DNA of 64,000 bases, from positions 446,688 to 510,687 of the forward strand of contig NC_090623.1 of NCBI RefSeq assembly GCF_004359215.1. Direction: 5' to 3'. The first letter of the stretch is position 1. Each line of letters opens with the position of its first letter. The notes below the pieces were generated by a model. It did not search any database and was not told where the DNA came from. It saw only the letters and a program-made list of their open reading frames with translations. The stretch comes from Bremia lactucae (lineage: Eukaryota > Oomycota > Peronosporomycetes > Peronosporales > Peronosporaceae). Both the position numbers and the translations under genes were made by a program. Below, in pieces: positions 21,113 to 32,171 of the stretch.

Positions 21113-22240
21113 TTTATAACTGCCTATATTCTTCACTACAAGTTTTGGTAGGCTTACCGTGAACAGAATGACTTAATTAACATTAAATAAAGGATGTTTG
21201 CTCTTCTATTTTTAGAGTTCCATTTCTGTCAGTCCACCGCATCAGCGATGGAATCGTGTACGAATTAGACCACTGCTTCTTTAGCCAGCAGGAATTCACC
21301 TGCTGAGTCGGTTTTGTTTTTGTCTTCAGTGCGACAGCTGCGCACTACAATGATGTCATTCTCTTCATTATCGAAAGTATTAGCTCTCATGAATAGTATT
21401 GCTTTTGATGCTGAGTCTTCCAGCATTGTTATCGAAGTCAGCAATAGCTTTTCGCTAGTATTGACTTTGCCCCCTTCAATGTTGATTGAATCAACATAGG
21501 TATTTTCCATTAATCGTCAGATCAATGCGTGATGAGCAATAGCTAGATTGCTTTTTGCTCGAGCGAGATTCTTCCCTTTGAATAAGAATCACTCTCAAAC
21601 AAAGTGAGTATACGTGGATGGCGTAAGCCATGTACGAAAAACAGTACGTTTGTTAATCCATGCACCTAATATTTGATGACACATTCTACCATGGGCAAGA
21701 ACTCACCTCAACTCGTGATAGAGTGAACGCATCTGCGAAGTATCTCTTCGAGGATACAATTTGCACGTTCTGTCTGACCATCTGTTTCAGTGTGGTCAGA
21801 ATCTGACAATTTCAACTGTGTTCCAAGTGTTTTGAACACAGATTGCCAAAATTCCGTCGTAAGTCAGGAATCTCGATCTGAGACCAGTTCACGTAGTAAC
21901 CCATGGATATTTAATATCGTGTCAACAAAAAACACGAGCAAAGCTTTGGCTATGATCGACTCCGGAACTGCAGCAAGATGTACCGTTTTGCTGAGACAAT
22001 CATAAAAAACAAGAATACCTTTGGTTTCATGTACGTCGTCGGGAAATCCGATGACGAAGTCCACGGATACAAGTTGCCAATATTTTGCCGGCAAAGACAA
22101 AGGTTGTATCGGAGCACGGGATGAAGCACTGGGCTTCGCCCGTCGACAGACTTCGCAAGCACGCATGTACTTGCGGATAAAGTTGTACTGGCATGGCCAG
22201 TAGAAGTCACAACTTATCGTGGAATTGGTCTTTCACGTCC
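20892..22240 (-). pseudogene. Integrase of D2
   Basis: Minus strand. Frame 21864-22166 is the best part: CEVCRRAKPSASSRAPIQPL, then SVDFVIGFPDDVHETKG with the first Asp and LLRELVSDRD with the second. The third catalytic region and the C-terminal module (YLSARLLHPQGNACTIELP-like at 20892-21101) are frameshifted. An Asn-rich acidic stretch at 21265-21510 corresponds to the D1 insertion. Confidence 0.72.
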
Positions 22241-23060
22241 ACGATGACCGCATACTGGTGCAGCATGGCACTCGTACATGATGCATAAACGCAATATATT
22301 ATGGGTGGGGTAACGACACGAGGTGTGTCGCCAGCAATGGCTATGTAAAACAATAACCCATTGCATATGTGTATCGATCCTCAACAGATCGATACAATTT
22401 CGGCAATCCTTTTAAGGATTGCTGTGATGGATTTATAAGGTAATTTATAAATCCTCAAAGAGCCTTATCTTCTTGATAGGTTCTTTTAACGTGGTCAAGT
22501 AATGTTGACGACGGAACACTTATTGATGCAATAGTGGGATCATGCTACCTGTTGATTGTTGCAGAAGCGGGCTTATCCTCACAGTTGTTTTGCGCTGCTG
22601 GCTCGTATTCGAGCCGGCGCGAAGGGGTATCCGAGACGAAATTAAGGCATTCTGGTTAAAATTCCACGGAAAAAAATATACTTCGCGAAGAAAGACAACC
22701 CCATCTCGCCATTCTTTGCGAGAGGTGGGACTGGATACGGTCGTGCGTGAAGACACATGGTCCGTATTAACAAAGAACGGTCTATCTCTCAAGCCATAGA
22801 CCCTTAACTTATTCTAGTGCATATTTCAGAACAAGGGGGGTTCCATGTAATACAGTGGATAGTTGCGATCATCGGATTGAAGCTGACGCGATTGATAATA
22901 GCGACGCGCTCTACGCCGTCTGTGTTAATTTGCATTAAAGTAGAGCCAAGTGCAAAATCGGTGGCGTCACAGACCACATGAAATGGTCTGTCTTGGACCG
23001 CAATCGCCAGGATCGGCGATTGGACCAAGCTTTACTTGATACCCTCAAAGGAACGCTAAA
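22241..23060 (-). pseudogene. RNase H region of D2
   Basis: The open stretch 22804-23028 reads ILAIAVQDRPFHVVCDATDF, the RNase H start with its first catalytic Asp, in line with D1. The remainder is frameshifted and follows D1 at the nucleotide level. Confidence 0.65.
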
Positions 23061-24200
23061 AATCAGGGTTCCATGACCACTTTATAATTTTGTTCAACAC
23101 AGAAGAAATATAAACTGTCATTTCGGCATAATTGCGTGAGTACTTGTGTAAGTACGCCGCTAAGCCGAGGAACTTTCGAAATACCTTGACATAGACTGGC
23201 ACAGGCCAAAGCGGTGATCGGCTTTATCATTTCTTGATCAGGGGGTACACCATATTTTCCTACGATGCACCCAAGAAGTGGTATTTCGCTTATAGCGAAT
23301 ATACACTTTTTAAATTTGCATACAGCTTGTGCTTACGCATACGTGTAAGAACCTTTCGGATGTGTGTACGATGTACTTCAACGTCCGACATTCCGTCACA
23401 TGGCTCTGCTATGAACGAGGACGTCATCAAAACAGATCGGTGCGAAATCCTGCACTGATCTCAACAGATTGGTTAATCATCTGTAAAATATCGTAGGAGC
23501 ATTACTTATTCCCTGTGGCATAACTAGCCACTCCAAAAGCATTACGCTTGGAGTAATTACTGATGTGAACGGTATATTCTGTTCACGCATGAGGATATAA
23601 TAGAATCCATCCATCAGATTCATTGACGAAAAGATAGTGCTCTTTGACATACCATCAATAATTACGTCTTTTCGTGGTATCATTTTAGCCGATACCGTTG
23701 CAGCGTTCAATTTATTAAATGCATGCACAGATTCGCCACCTTCCTGTTGCTTTACGCACGCAGAAGGTCGAAGAGCTATGCGGCGAGGCTGATTTCCTCA
23801 CATGACTCGCTAATACTTGTTCACGAGGCAATGGCTACTGCTTCATGACACAATATTTCGAACCTGATGTCATGTCTATTATGCTTCGAGTGTTATCCTT
23901 AGGCAACTCGAACTGTACGGGTTCAGGGAATACATCCTATACTTCAACTACATCCTTAAAAAGGAGTTGGCCTTCAAATACTTCCCGTATTGGGACGTAA
24001 TACGTTCCATCCAAGTCTTCTCATCGAGTACTCCTTCGTCCATCGTTGAGCTGCTGAGAACCCGTTCGTTCTTAATAATAATATTGCCGACCGAGTATTG
24101 GTCACATACTTGTCATATGTGACAAGCACGCAGATCTGCTTGAATTTGCCCTTACGGAGATCACGCAAGAATCGTTTAGGTTCTAGCGTTGGCAATTGAG
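23061..24200 (-). pseudogene. Reverse transcriptase of D2
   Basis: The open stretch 23477-23728 includes HAFNKLNAATVSAKMIPRKD, SKSTIFSSMNLMDGFYYILM and EWLVMPQGISNAPTIF, the palm region ahead of the catalytic box, which lies in the shifted frame at about 23415-23430. The upstream piece 23974-24195 is the linker with EPKRFLRDLRKGKFKQICVL. Frameshifts separate the parts. Confidence 0.72.
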
Positions 24201-26735
24201 TTGTCTCCGAAGTTCATTTCAATCCGCTATCAGATCAAGTGTATAAGCGCCTACACTTGACCCATTGTTAACTAAGACATTGTTTGTTTCAGTTTTCTCG
24301 TTGGAAATAACTTTCAAAGGTAACTGGGAACCTTTCACCTCTGATTTCTGGAAATTTATTCCACATATTTGCAGAGCACCCCCCCCCCAACTCCCTCCAG
24401 CTGTTGTTGCGCTACCAAAGCGAAATCCTCTACGATCGACTCTCTAGTCGATCTAGGACTTTCGCACTGTCTCTTATAGACGGGCGTTGAATATTCTCTT
24501 GGATGGTTGCTTATCAAGCAGGCATCCTTGTTTCGTACCACTCAACTTTTTTAAGTGGTTGAAGTTCGACGCTGCCTGTGCTTGTGCAAAGCCATCGGGA
24601 TCTAACACCAAAATGTGTTAAGTATTCACACTGAGGGCTTTTGTTGTCATGCTAACGACCGAGCCACAAGTGAGGCCATCGCACAGCATGCACACGTGCA
24701 CCGGAAACACGTTCATTGATTTCCATCAATTTTTTTTTCACGTTCTTCAAACCCTTCAAAAAAAATCTAAATAAAAAATAGCAGAATTTGTATTTATACT
24801 ATAAACATTAATAATATTTCTATTCATTATTATTTACTAAGCGTGTATCTGTTTTAATTACTATACTTCTTAATAATGGTAACCCAAATGACACTAAAAC
24901 AAGTTGTATTCTTAACTAGTTCCATATATTTTTAACTTCTTATTTAAATACTCTTTCGCTGTAGAATATCGCGTATCCTTTCTAAATTCAGAATTTATTA
25001 GAAATTCGTGCACTCACTTGTAGATTATCCACACATTTGTGGACGCTCCAAGACGTTCATTGGGTGGTCATCTGATGAACGAGAGATATGCGTCGTCACG
25101 GCTTGATGCTGCCAATTTATACATGGCTCGTACTTTCTGAGCCATGGTAATTCAAGGATGACATCAAATTTGTCATCAAAATCTAGTACGATGAAATCAG
25201 CATCGTACTGCTTAACCTTTATCGTGTATTAGATACCACCTGCACGTTTCTTTACTATTACAGATGCGCGTGTTGCTAGGCGCATTGTCATCCTCGCTAG
25301 AGGGATAGTGCGCAACATACTTGAGCCTGCGATCTTCTAGCGGTTGGCGTCAGATAAAATTATCTGGCGCCCCACAATCGACTCGGGACTTTAGTGGCAA
25401 ATCATATGCTACTATATTTCTCCAAGGTGATGAGGTTAACCTCATCACCTAATGCAGTTACACACAGAAGTTTGTGTGTAAGGAGCAACTTTCGTCAAAG
25501 GCCCACAAAATCTTTCGACGTTGCTGGATCAGTAGGGCGCTCAGCACCTACAGACCCCGTTCGTTTTGAATCGATCTGCTTTGCCATTTGCATTTCGTAA
25601 CGGCGTCGGATCCGCGTCCTCCGCTGTTCTTAGCGCGAGGATAATCGTTTCGCTCAGTATTTATAGGCACTTGGCACAGGGCACTACAGTCATAAGGCGT
25701 AGTGGCCCGCCTTTTGACACCAATTACATTTTTTCAATCGTTTGTGACTTGAAGAGCGAGGTTTCTCGCTTTCCACGTACAAGAGGTCCATAGGTTCTGG
25801 ACCTCCTTTTTCTTGTCGTCTCGGAGGACTAAAGCCATGGAGTGGACGAAAGCCTATTTCAGGCTAAAATCCTCCTATTCCGCTATAGAGCTCGCTTGGT
25901 CGAGTGACTTCAGTTCAAGCCGGAACAGTTGAACCTTAACAGGTTCATCGGCAAGACCTTTAATAAACGCAGTTAATGCGATGTTCATCAATTTGATGAC
26001 TCACGATACAGCTTACAAGGTATCGTGTATGTTGGGCATAAGCATGAAGGTCACGCTTGCCCTGCTTCAAATCCAGAATTTCTATTTGAGCTCTGAATTC
26101 GGCACGTCGCGGCTTAAATGTTTGCCTGAGCCGGGTCTTAAAGACCTCGTTCGACTTAAAAATCAATTGGTCGTGAAGCTTGAGCCCGAGATTTGGCACG
26201 TACGGCTAATTTGGACCTGCAAAAGTTCACCTTCGTTGCATCGTCGTCGATGCGGCAAGCTTAAATGGCGTCGTCTATTTCGACGAGCCATCTTACAAAG
26301 GGTTCGCCTTTGACTGCCTTAAGCTTAGAGATTTCGATTTTTAAGCTTTCTAGTCGATGCGGAAGTGTCGGCCCGCTAGCAGCATGTAAATGCTGCTATC
26401 TCAACAGCTCAAACTGTTGAGCAACCTGTTTTCTGAACATCACCGCGTGTCGAGAGCCTTGCTGGTGAAGAAAGGCTACTTTCCCTGGGCCTCGTCGAGT
26501 TCATGTTGAGTGAACTAAGCCGTTGCCGCATGTTTTTATCTGTGTTCTGAGTGAACAGCATGGCGCCAACGGCTGGCCCGCCTACGACCGAGCTCATGCG
26601 TTCGATCGCTCTCCATGCAAGGTCACTCAAATGATTGAACCTTTCATAGATTGCGTGATAGCCTTCCTGAGGGGCTGGAAAGCTCACTCTTTCTTTATCC
26701 AATATGTCCATGTTGGATAGAACGTGCGTACGGAC
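24201..26735 (-). pseudogene. Gag and protease region of D2, with an insertion
   Basis: Decayed gag-pro colinear with D1. Visible peptides are PNLGLKLHDQLIFKSNEVFK and RREFRAQIEIL-like capsid text with QGKRDLHAYAQHTRYLVSCI (25960-26199), and the gag start region at 26409-26765 with MDILDKERVSFPAPQEGYHA. An unrelated 325-bp insertion sits at 24685-25009. Confidence 0.62.
24685..25009. mobile_element. Small AT-rich insertion in D2 with possible 4-bp target duplication
   Basis: D1 has continuous sequence here (GAGGCCATCGCACTCACTTA). D2 has GCAC, then 325 bp of about 70% A+T sequence with long T and A runs, then GCAC again followed by TCACTTG. The ends show no clear terminal inverted repeat, and there is no coding frame. 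It could be a short non-autonomous element or filler DNA. Confidence 0.6.
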
Positions 26736-26752
26736 TCCAGAGTGCTGCCAGG

Positions 26753-27165
26753 TGTAACGGGGCACCCTTTGCTAGTATACTAGTCAACCTACACTGATTA
26801 CAGTGAAGGTGGGGCACCCTGACTACTTCACGCACACCACGTGCACAGGAAGGTTTAAGTAGCTAAGACGTCTTTGCTACTAAATTAAATTCTAAGGCCT
26901 TAGAATAAAGAAAGTAAGACTGTATGTACTACTGACTTTATTGTATTAATAACCAATTTTTATGGCGCCTTCTTGCGCACCGCACAATCATGTCTTGTGG
27001 CAATTGGTGGTTGATTAAAACTGAAATTACCAATCAATAGAACTAATGTTATATTGCGTCAATATTACCAATTTGGTAATATTGAAACTATTAAGTCAAA
27101 ATTAACAAAGATAATAATTTTGTGCTTCTGTATTTATTTCCTCTTATAATAAATAAAATTTATTA
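26753..27165 (-). repeat. 5' LTR of D2, truncated
   Basis: Starts TGTAACGGGGCACCC next to a primer-binding-like site (AGTGCTGCCAGG on plus) and follows the D1 LTRs as far as the AT-rich units, then ends near 27165. The outer end is missing, so the exact border with the host DNA cannot be set to the base. Confidence 0.72.
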
Positions 27166-27979
27166 TTTCTCGCCCACGATCGTATCATGGCTACATTTCA
27201 AAGCGATATATATGTTAAATCAGGGAAAGAATTTATCCAGGAACCTTGTCTGGACAAAGCCGGAAACCAGATCAAAAAGATCTAACATTTATTCTAATTC
27301 GTCAAGACCACTCCAATTGCCAGCTAGACTTTAAATTTAAAGCAAGACGCTGGGCTACCTTAATTTATTTTGCTTAGCTGCCCACAGCGGGGGATTATAA
27401 GTCGTTTGACAAAATTGCATGTGACATCACACCTTTGAAGCACTACATATTCCTTACTGCGTCGCCGTCGACGCTTTGCTACCATGATTTTATGTAAGAC
27501 ACCATACTTCAAATCTAAAGATTTTGATCTTTGTGGATGACAGTTAAAAAGAGACAGTAAACTTACAAACTTTATCATCGGCGGTTAAACAGTTATTGCT
27601 ATTGTAGTGGCTAGACTTGTACATAAGACGCGTCGCTTGAAGGCCGCCGAATCATCGATGTAGCCGGATATCAATCTTAATCATCCCGACGACACAATGT
27701 TTCAGTTTAGACTGTGGGTCACATTAAAGAGTGGCAGATCCTGAACATCACTGAACAAATTAAAACGAATAACAGATTATGGACTAAAATACGACCATGG
27801 CTTATTTTTAAGGCACTATCGACCGTAACTGGTCACCGACACTACGCACAGTATCCCGACCTGTCGTCTCACCTATTCTTCGCGCCCAATATTCATAAAA
27901 TCGACAGTGCTATATATCAGAGACCATACATAGTACCCAATGCTAGAAGAAATGCCTTGAGAATGCCCGCAGACGCTGC
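27166..27979. other. Intergenic stretch, no supported gene
   Basis: Frames here are short and without recognisable features. It lies between the truncated D2 LTR and the 3' end of the eL42 gene. The nearest part should carry the eL42 3' UTR. Confidence 0.6.
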
Positions 27980-28294
27980 TTAATACTGGTGACCAGCTGA
28001 TTTCTTCTTCTCGCCCAGCTCAAAGTGCTTGGTGCGCTTCATTGGAAGCTGCTTTTTGCTCTTACACTCCTTGCATTCCATGCGCAGGGTAATCTTCTTG
28101 GTCGTCTTAGCTTTCTTGTGGAACACAGGTTTGGTCTGACCGCCAAAGCCTTTCTGCTTTTCGTTATAACGACGAGCTCCCTGTGCATATTTCGATGCTT
28201 TACCGGCTTTGTACTGAGTAATCTTGTGCACCGTGTGCTTCTGGCACTTTTTGCCCTTGCAATATGTGCGGCGTTCCTTCGGCATGTTCACCAT
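27980..28294 (-). CDS. RPL44: Large ribosomal subunit protein eL42 (L36a/L44)
   Basis: A 104-residue protein, full length for this family and without an intron. It starts [17 protein letters not shown]. Zinc ligands C12, C17, C74 and C77 are in place (YCKGKKC and ECKEC). The very conserved [17 protein letters not shown] block lies at 51-67. eL42 sits near the E site of the large subunit and its GGQTKP loop contacts the CCA end of the E-site tRNA. Pro56 in that loop is the form associated with cycloheximide sensitivity in yeasts. The protein ends AGHQY, near the usual C-terminal pattern. It is surrounded by transposons yet intact, so it is probably the functional gene. Confidence is high from overall likeness to the yeast and animal proteins. 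Confidence 0.97.
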   Translation of the reverse strand: MVNMPKERRTYCKGKKCQKHTVHKITQYKAGKASKYAQGARRYNEKQKGFGGQTKPVFHKKAKTTKKITLRMECKECKSKKQLPMKRTKHFELGEKKKSAGHQY

Positions 28295-29107
28295 GGTTGT
28301 TGGGGTCTGTAGTCCATTTAGAAGATACGATCCCGTTAGTTAACATCTTCTAGATACAGCACAGTCTATGTGGCGTCGAAGCTAAAGACTGCACTGGCAA
28401 GTACGAAGATCCTGTAGCGCTCGCGTACCTGTCTTTTAGTCCGATTTCAGAAATTATGAGCTCCTTAAAAGAACTACAGCCAGTGGTTGGTCCCTAGGCT
28501 TGGGGTCATCGAATGTAATTACAGAAAACTGACATCTCTTATTATGAGTAAAGTACATAAATTATCAGTGCTGCACTTATAACGTTTAGACAGATGTAGG
28601 AAATTTTGGTTTGCTGAATCCAGTGGTCAAATCCGATCTCTTAGTCGACTTATCGCTTTGCTTAAAATTGCTCCATCTGCCATCGTGAGTCTGTAACCAG
28701 GTCATTGTCAACCAATGCAGTAATAATTACACATGCATGGGATAATCTAGCTTAAGCTCCTGCTCCCGCTAGCCTCATTGCGAAGTAGAAACGTCAAGTA
28801 GCTCTCCTAAGAACGACCTCTTGGTCCACCGTATGGCGTGCAGAAACCATTCCAGTCACGTCATTTGTCAAAACCACGACAGGATCGATCACTGATTGGT
28901 TAAAAACAATCCTCACGGTTGAAAATTGAAGAGATGTTCCATAATCGTACGAGCACACACCTCTGCCTCGCTTCGTGCGACTCTGCACAATTGCCGCAGC
29001 TCTCTTCCTCGCCTTCTTGAAGTGAGATCGGTTTTAATAATTGATCCATCGACGAGTATTTACTCGCGCAGTCGCGTGGATTTCATAAGTCCGAAGCGAC
29101 TTTACAC
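28295..29107. other. Divergent intergenic region between eL42 and hydrolase genes
   Basis: No supported gene. It separates two divergently transcribed genes (eL42 on minus, hydrolase on plus) and should hold both promoters. I see no obvious TATA element that I can assign. Short frames on both strands lack conserved features. Confidence 0.6.
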
Positions 29108-30905
29108 ATGGGCAGTTCCGAATCGCGAGAAGCGTCGCCGTCGAGTTCAAGCAGCTCCCGCTCGATACGACGTTCGCTGCCACCACAATCCAGTATCGAA
29201 GTCGGTGACGCGGAAAAGCAAGGGATACGGGCTGGCAGGCGTTCAGCATCGATGCCGAACGAGCGAGAAGTAGTCGCGACCGAGCGACGGCACGTTTTAC
29301 GGCCGCGACCTTTTCGACGCCATCGAAGTAGTAGCTCGAGCTCAAGCAGCAATGACCGAATACCACGGGAGCGTGGTGGAATTGAACGAGGACAAGAGGC
29401 GACGGAGGAGACGTCGTCGCAGCTAAGCTATTGGTATTTACTCAAACACGGCTACACTGAGCTGGTGAATTTAATCATTCGACCACCCCGTACCGACTAC
29501 GACATGAACGATATTGGACCCATGAAATTTTTCTACGCTGGACGTACGTTTGTTCGGGAGGATTTTACTGTTTTGAACGATCGAAAACAGAAACTCGTGT
29601 GCTCACTATGGCGACCAGCGACGCTTTCGTCGACCGAATTAATGCCATGTGTCGTCTACTTGCACGGTAATTCGTCGTGTCGATTAGAAGCTCTTGGCGT
29701 GCTTCGGACGTGTTTAGCAGCTGGTCTATCAGTCGCTGCGTTTGATACCGCAGGGTGTGGCAAATCGGACGGCGAGTACATATCGCTGGGTTATTACGAG
29801 CGGGACGACTTGCGAGATGTGGTGACGTATCTACGGGCCGAGAAGAAGGTTGGAGCGGTGGCGCTCTGGGGACGGAGTATGGGCGCTGCCACAGCACTGC
29901 TTCATGCTGATCGGGATCCGTCCATAGCTGGCATTGTTGTCGACAGTGCGTTTGCAAGTCTCGAACAGCTTGTGGAAGAAGTGGTGGAACGTGGTCGGCA
30001 GGAAGGATTGACGTTACCTGGTTTTTTAGTCAAAATTGTGTTGAAATTCATCCGATCGTCCGTGAAGAAGCGAGCGCATTTTAATCTCCGGCGTCTCGCA
30101 CCAATTGATCACGCACCTGTGTCGTTTGTACCGGCATTGATTGTCGCGGCCGTGGATGACACGTTTATTGCCCCCCATCATAGTGATCAGATTTTTGCCG
30201 CCTACGGTGGCGATAAAAATCTAGTCAAAGTCGATGGCGATCATAATAGCTCTCGACCGCAATTTCTCTTGGATTCTGCGGCCATTTTTCTGCAAATGGC
30301 ATTGCAAGTGAATGAGACAGAAAGTGGCGTTCGGTCGCGTTTTTTTGGGGATACCTTGATGGACGGAGGAGGTCGAGCCCCGTGGGAAGGTGCCATTGGG
30401 CACACCTCTTCGCTTTCAATGTGTTTGTCTCCAGCATCGTCATTTCAAACGACAATGGAAGCACGAAATGCCAGCAAGGCTGTGATGGTCATTCCGACGA
30501 AGCCATGGTCCTGTGCGTCGTGTACATATAGAAATCGGCTACTTTCCATGCAGGTACGCGACTTGCTAGTCATTTGTTGATAGGTAGAATTTGTACTGAT
30601 GCATTGAATAATGTTAGTGTGAAATGTGTCAGAATATCAATCAAATGGATCCCAAAGACGAAAGTGACGACGACTCGGACGACGACGAGTTGGATGCACT
30701 TTCGACACGAAGACGTGCGTCGACTTTGGATGGTGTTGTGCCTCGTTCGGCGCCTGCAAATTTACGAAGACGCACCCTTGGAGCTCGGCCTTTTAAACTT
30801 CGGCCATCCTTTGTCGCGTCAATTTCAGCGCATCGAATGGCTTCCTCTGGTGTTGCAGTCACGACACTTGCAACTTGTGTACCCGCGCGAACGTTATTAC
30901 CCTGA
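29108..30905 (+). CDS. Alpha/beta-hydrolase with C-terminal RanBP2-type zinc finger; exons 29108-30553 and 30618-30905
   Basis: The spliced protein has 577 residues. Residues 1-105 are Ser/Arg-rich and probably disordered; the start MGSSESR fits an N-myristoylation signal. Residues 130-400 form an alpha/beta-hydrolase of the ABHD/S9-S33-like type: oxyanion motif LHGNSS (186-190), nucleophile elbow GRSMGA with Ser257, acid Asp350 or Asp351 (AVDDTF), and His379 (GDHN). The intron of 64 nt (30554-30617, CAG/GTACGC to TTAG/TGT) keeps frame. It joins WSCASCTYRN to CEMC and completes the pattern WXCX2CX10CX2C of a RanBP2-type zinc finger (C469, C472, C483, C486). An acidic tail (DESDDDSDDDELD) follows. 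Retaining the intron would end the protein early, just after the first half of the finger. The substrate is unknown; lipid or thioester hydrolysis at membranes is inference. Confidence 0.85.
30554..30617 (+). other. Intron of the hydrolase gene (64 nt)
   Basis: Donor CAG/GTACGC and acceptor AATGTTAG/TGT, with a possible branch point TACTGAT at about 30594-30600. A second AG at 30630-30632 (TGTCAG) also keeps frame but would remove C483-C486 of the zinc finger; the first acceptor is preferred because it gives the exact RanBP2 spacing N-X6-C-X2-C. Confidence 0.75.
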
Positions 30906-31100
30906 GAAAAAAAACTCGTGAGGCAAGTTGAATTCATGGACACCAGAATTACCAAGCACAAAATAATTTTTTTTTAAATAATACCAATATATTCTACCCT
31001 CCGATGAAGAGTGATAATGTCGATTACAAATACTCACGTGATTATAATAAGCCAATATTATTGCGGCCTGACAATGGGGGTACCAATATATTGTCACACG

Positions 31101-32171
31101 TCACTTTCGTCGCATTAGAAAAAAGTAGCTGCCGTTAAAAAAGACCCAAGCGCCTATCACGTATACATACGAGAGAGTCAATTCGGTGGTTGTGGCCGTC
31201 AGTGATGCGTGCGGACGAACGTCACTGCTCGTGAAGCCACCCGCATCGCTAAAATTGGAATCGCTACCCGCCGAGAGTTCATTTAAAACTTCGGTCGTAG
31301 TACTTGAGTTGCCGAGACCAGGGGAGACACTACGTGAACTAATAAAGCTATTAGATTCGGCGGTGTCAGTTAAGTCCTTTTGAGCGGCGTGGAGCGGTGA
31401 ACTATTTTCTGAACCCACTGACTGAAAGTCTGCTTGCGGGAGTAGCTGTCGCGCTACCAAAGCACGTTCCTTCACCTCATTTGACGTATCTCTATTTTTT
31501 CGCACCAAATTAGAAAATTGATTCCAATTGTAAATTTCACGAAACACAGTTGCGTTTGGTGCAACAAATTCAACAATTTTTCCTGTCGTGCCCAAATCTT
31601 CACAAATATACACCAGCGTCTCGGCTAACGAGCGAACACTCACTTGTGATTGTCGATAGCGACACTCTGGCAGCCACGACGCGTGAACGACCCGGCGTAA
31701 CCACGTTGCACACGAATCTTCTCTGCATAAATGCGTCATTTGCTGCTCTGATGGTGCCACAAGGTCGGTTATGGGCGGCAAAAAATCGAAAATTTTGCCA
31801 TTATTCCTTTTTCTTTTACAAAAGTGCATCAAATCGCTCTCAAATAACTCGGTATCTACTCGAGCATTAACGCCTTCAAAACATTGGTTAACACTCTCCA
31901 GCTGTGCGAGTGCGTCCTTTGTATGAACGTAACGATCCCTCCATTCCAAGAGCAGGGAACCCGCGATGTAGACTCGGTTTCTGTTAGGTTGTGACTGAGG
32001 CTGCTTAGGCTCTTCGACACTCGCGCGTGATCCTACTAAGGTGGCGAATACGATTGCAAGTATGAGAAGTTGAGTGTTGTTCTCAGCAAAGCGCCATTTT
32101 CTGCTGAAAATGCCGCGTTTTTTTCGACATTGGTGCCATCTCGTCGAGTCAGAAAGCCAAGAAATTGCCAT
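31101..32171 (-). CDS. Elicitin-like protein with membrane anchor at both ends predicted
   Basis: A 356-residue protein. Residues 35-50 are hydrophobic (LLILAIVFATLVGSRAS), fitting a signal peptide or signal anchor if the start at Met1 is right; a shorter N-terminus would look more usual. Residues 90-192 have six cysteines (97, 118, 149, 154, 170, 190). The pattern CX4C followed by C at +16, and the text HLCREDSCATWLRRVV then SVRSLAETLVYIC, follow the elicitin fold of oomycetes, though the outer spacings are looser than in canonical elicitins (20 and 30 instead of 23 and 23). Residues 235-325 are Ser/Thr-rich, as in cell-wall-anchored elicitin-like proteins. The C-terminus is hydrophobic (SYVYVIGAWVFF) and ends RRK. 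Elicitins bind sterols and are recognised by plants. It converges with the hydrolase gene, 195 bp apart. Confidence 0.65.
   Translation of the reverse strand: MAISWLSDSTRWHQCRKKRGIFSRKWRFAENNTQLLILAIVFATLVGSRASVEEPKQPQSQPNRNRVYIAGSLLLEWRDRYVHTKDALAQLESVNQCFEGVNARVDTELFESDLMHFCKRKRNNGKIFDFLPPITDLVAPSEQQMTHLCREDSCATWLRRVVHASWLPECRYRQSQVSVRSLAETLVYICEDLGTTGKIVEFVAPNATVFREIYNWNQFSNLVRKNRDTSNEVKERALVARQLLPQADFQSVGSENSSPLHAAQKDLTDTAESNSFISSRSVSPGLGNSSTTTEVLNELSAGSDSNFSDAGGFTSSDVRPHASLTATTTELTLSYVYVIGAWVFFNGSYFFLMRRK

Larger units (their letters stand above)
20591..27165 (-). mobile_element. Gypsy element D2, minus strand, lacking its 3' LTR
   Basis: Colinear with D1 from the antisense frame (20591) to the 5' LTR (26753-27165), but the 3' LTR and the first part of the antisense frame are replaced by A2. 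A 325-bp AT-rich insertion lies at 24685-25009. The 5' LTR is truncated in its minisatellite. All genes are decayed. Confidence 0.78.

Noticed and set aside
28025..28312. Hydrophobic 95-codon frame opposite to eL42
   Set aside because: Complement of a highly conserved ribosomal protein gene.
29034..29957. Frames on the strand opposite to the hydrolase
   Set aside because: Shadows of a well supported gene; no features of their own.
30574..30921. A 115-codon frame downstream of the hydrolase first exon
   Set aside because: Out of frame with the second exon, which has the zinc-finger cysteines and acidic tail.
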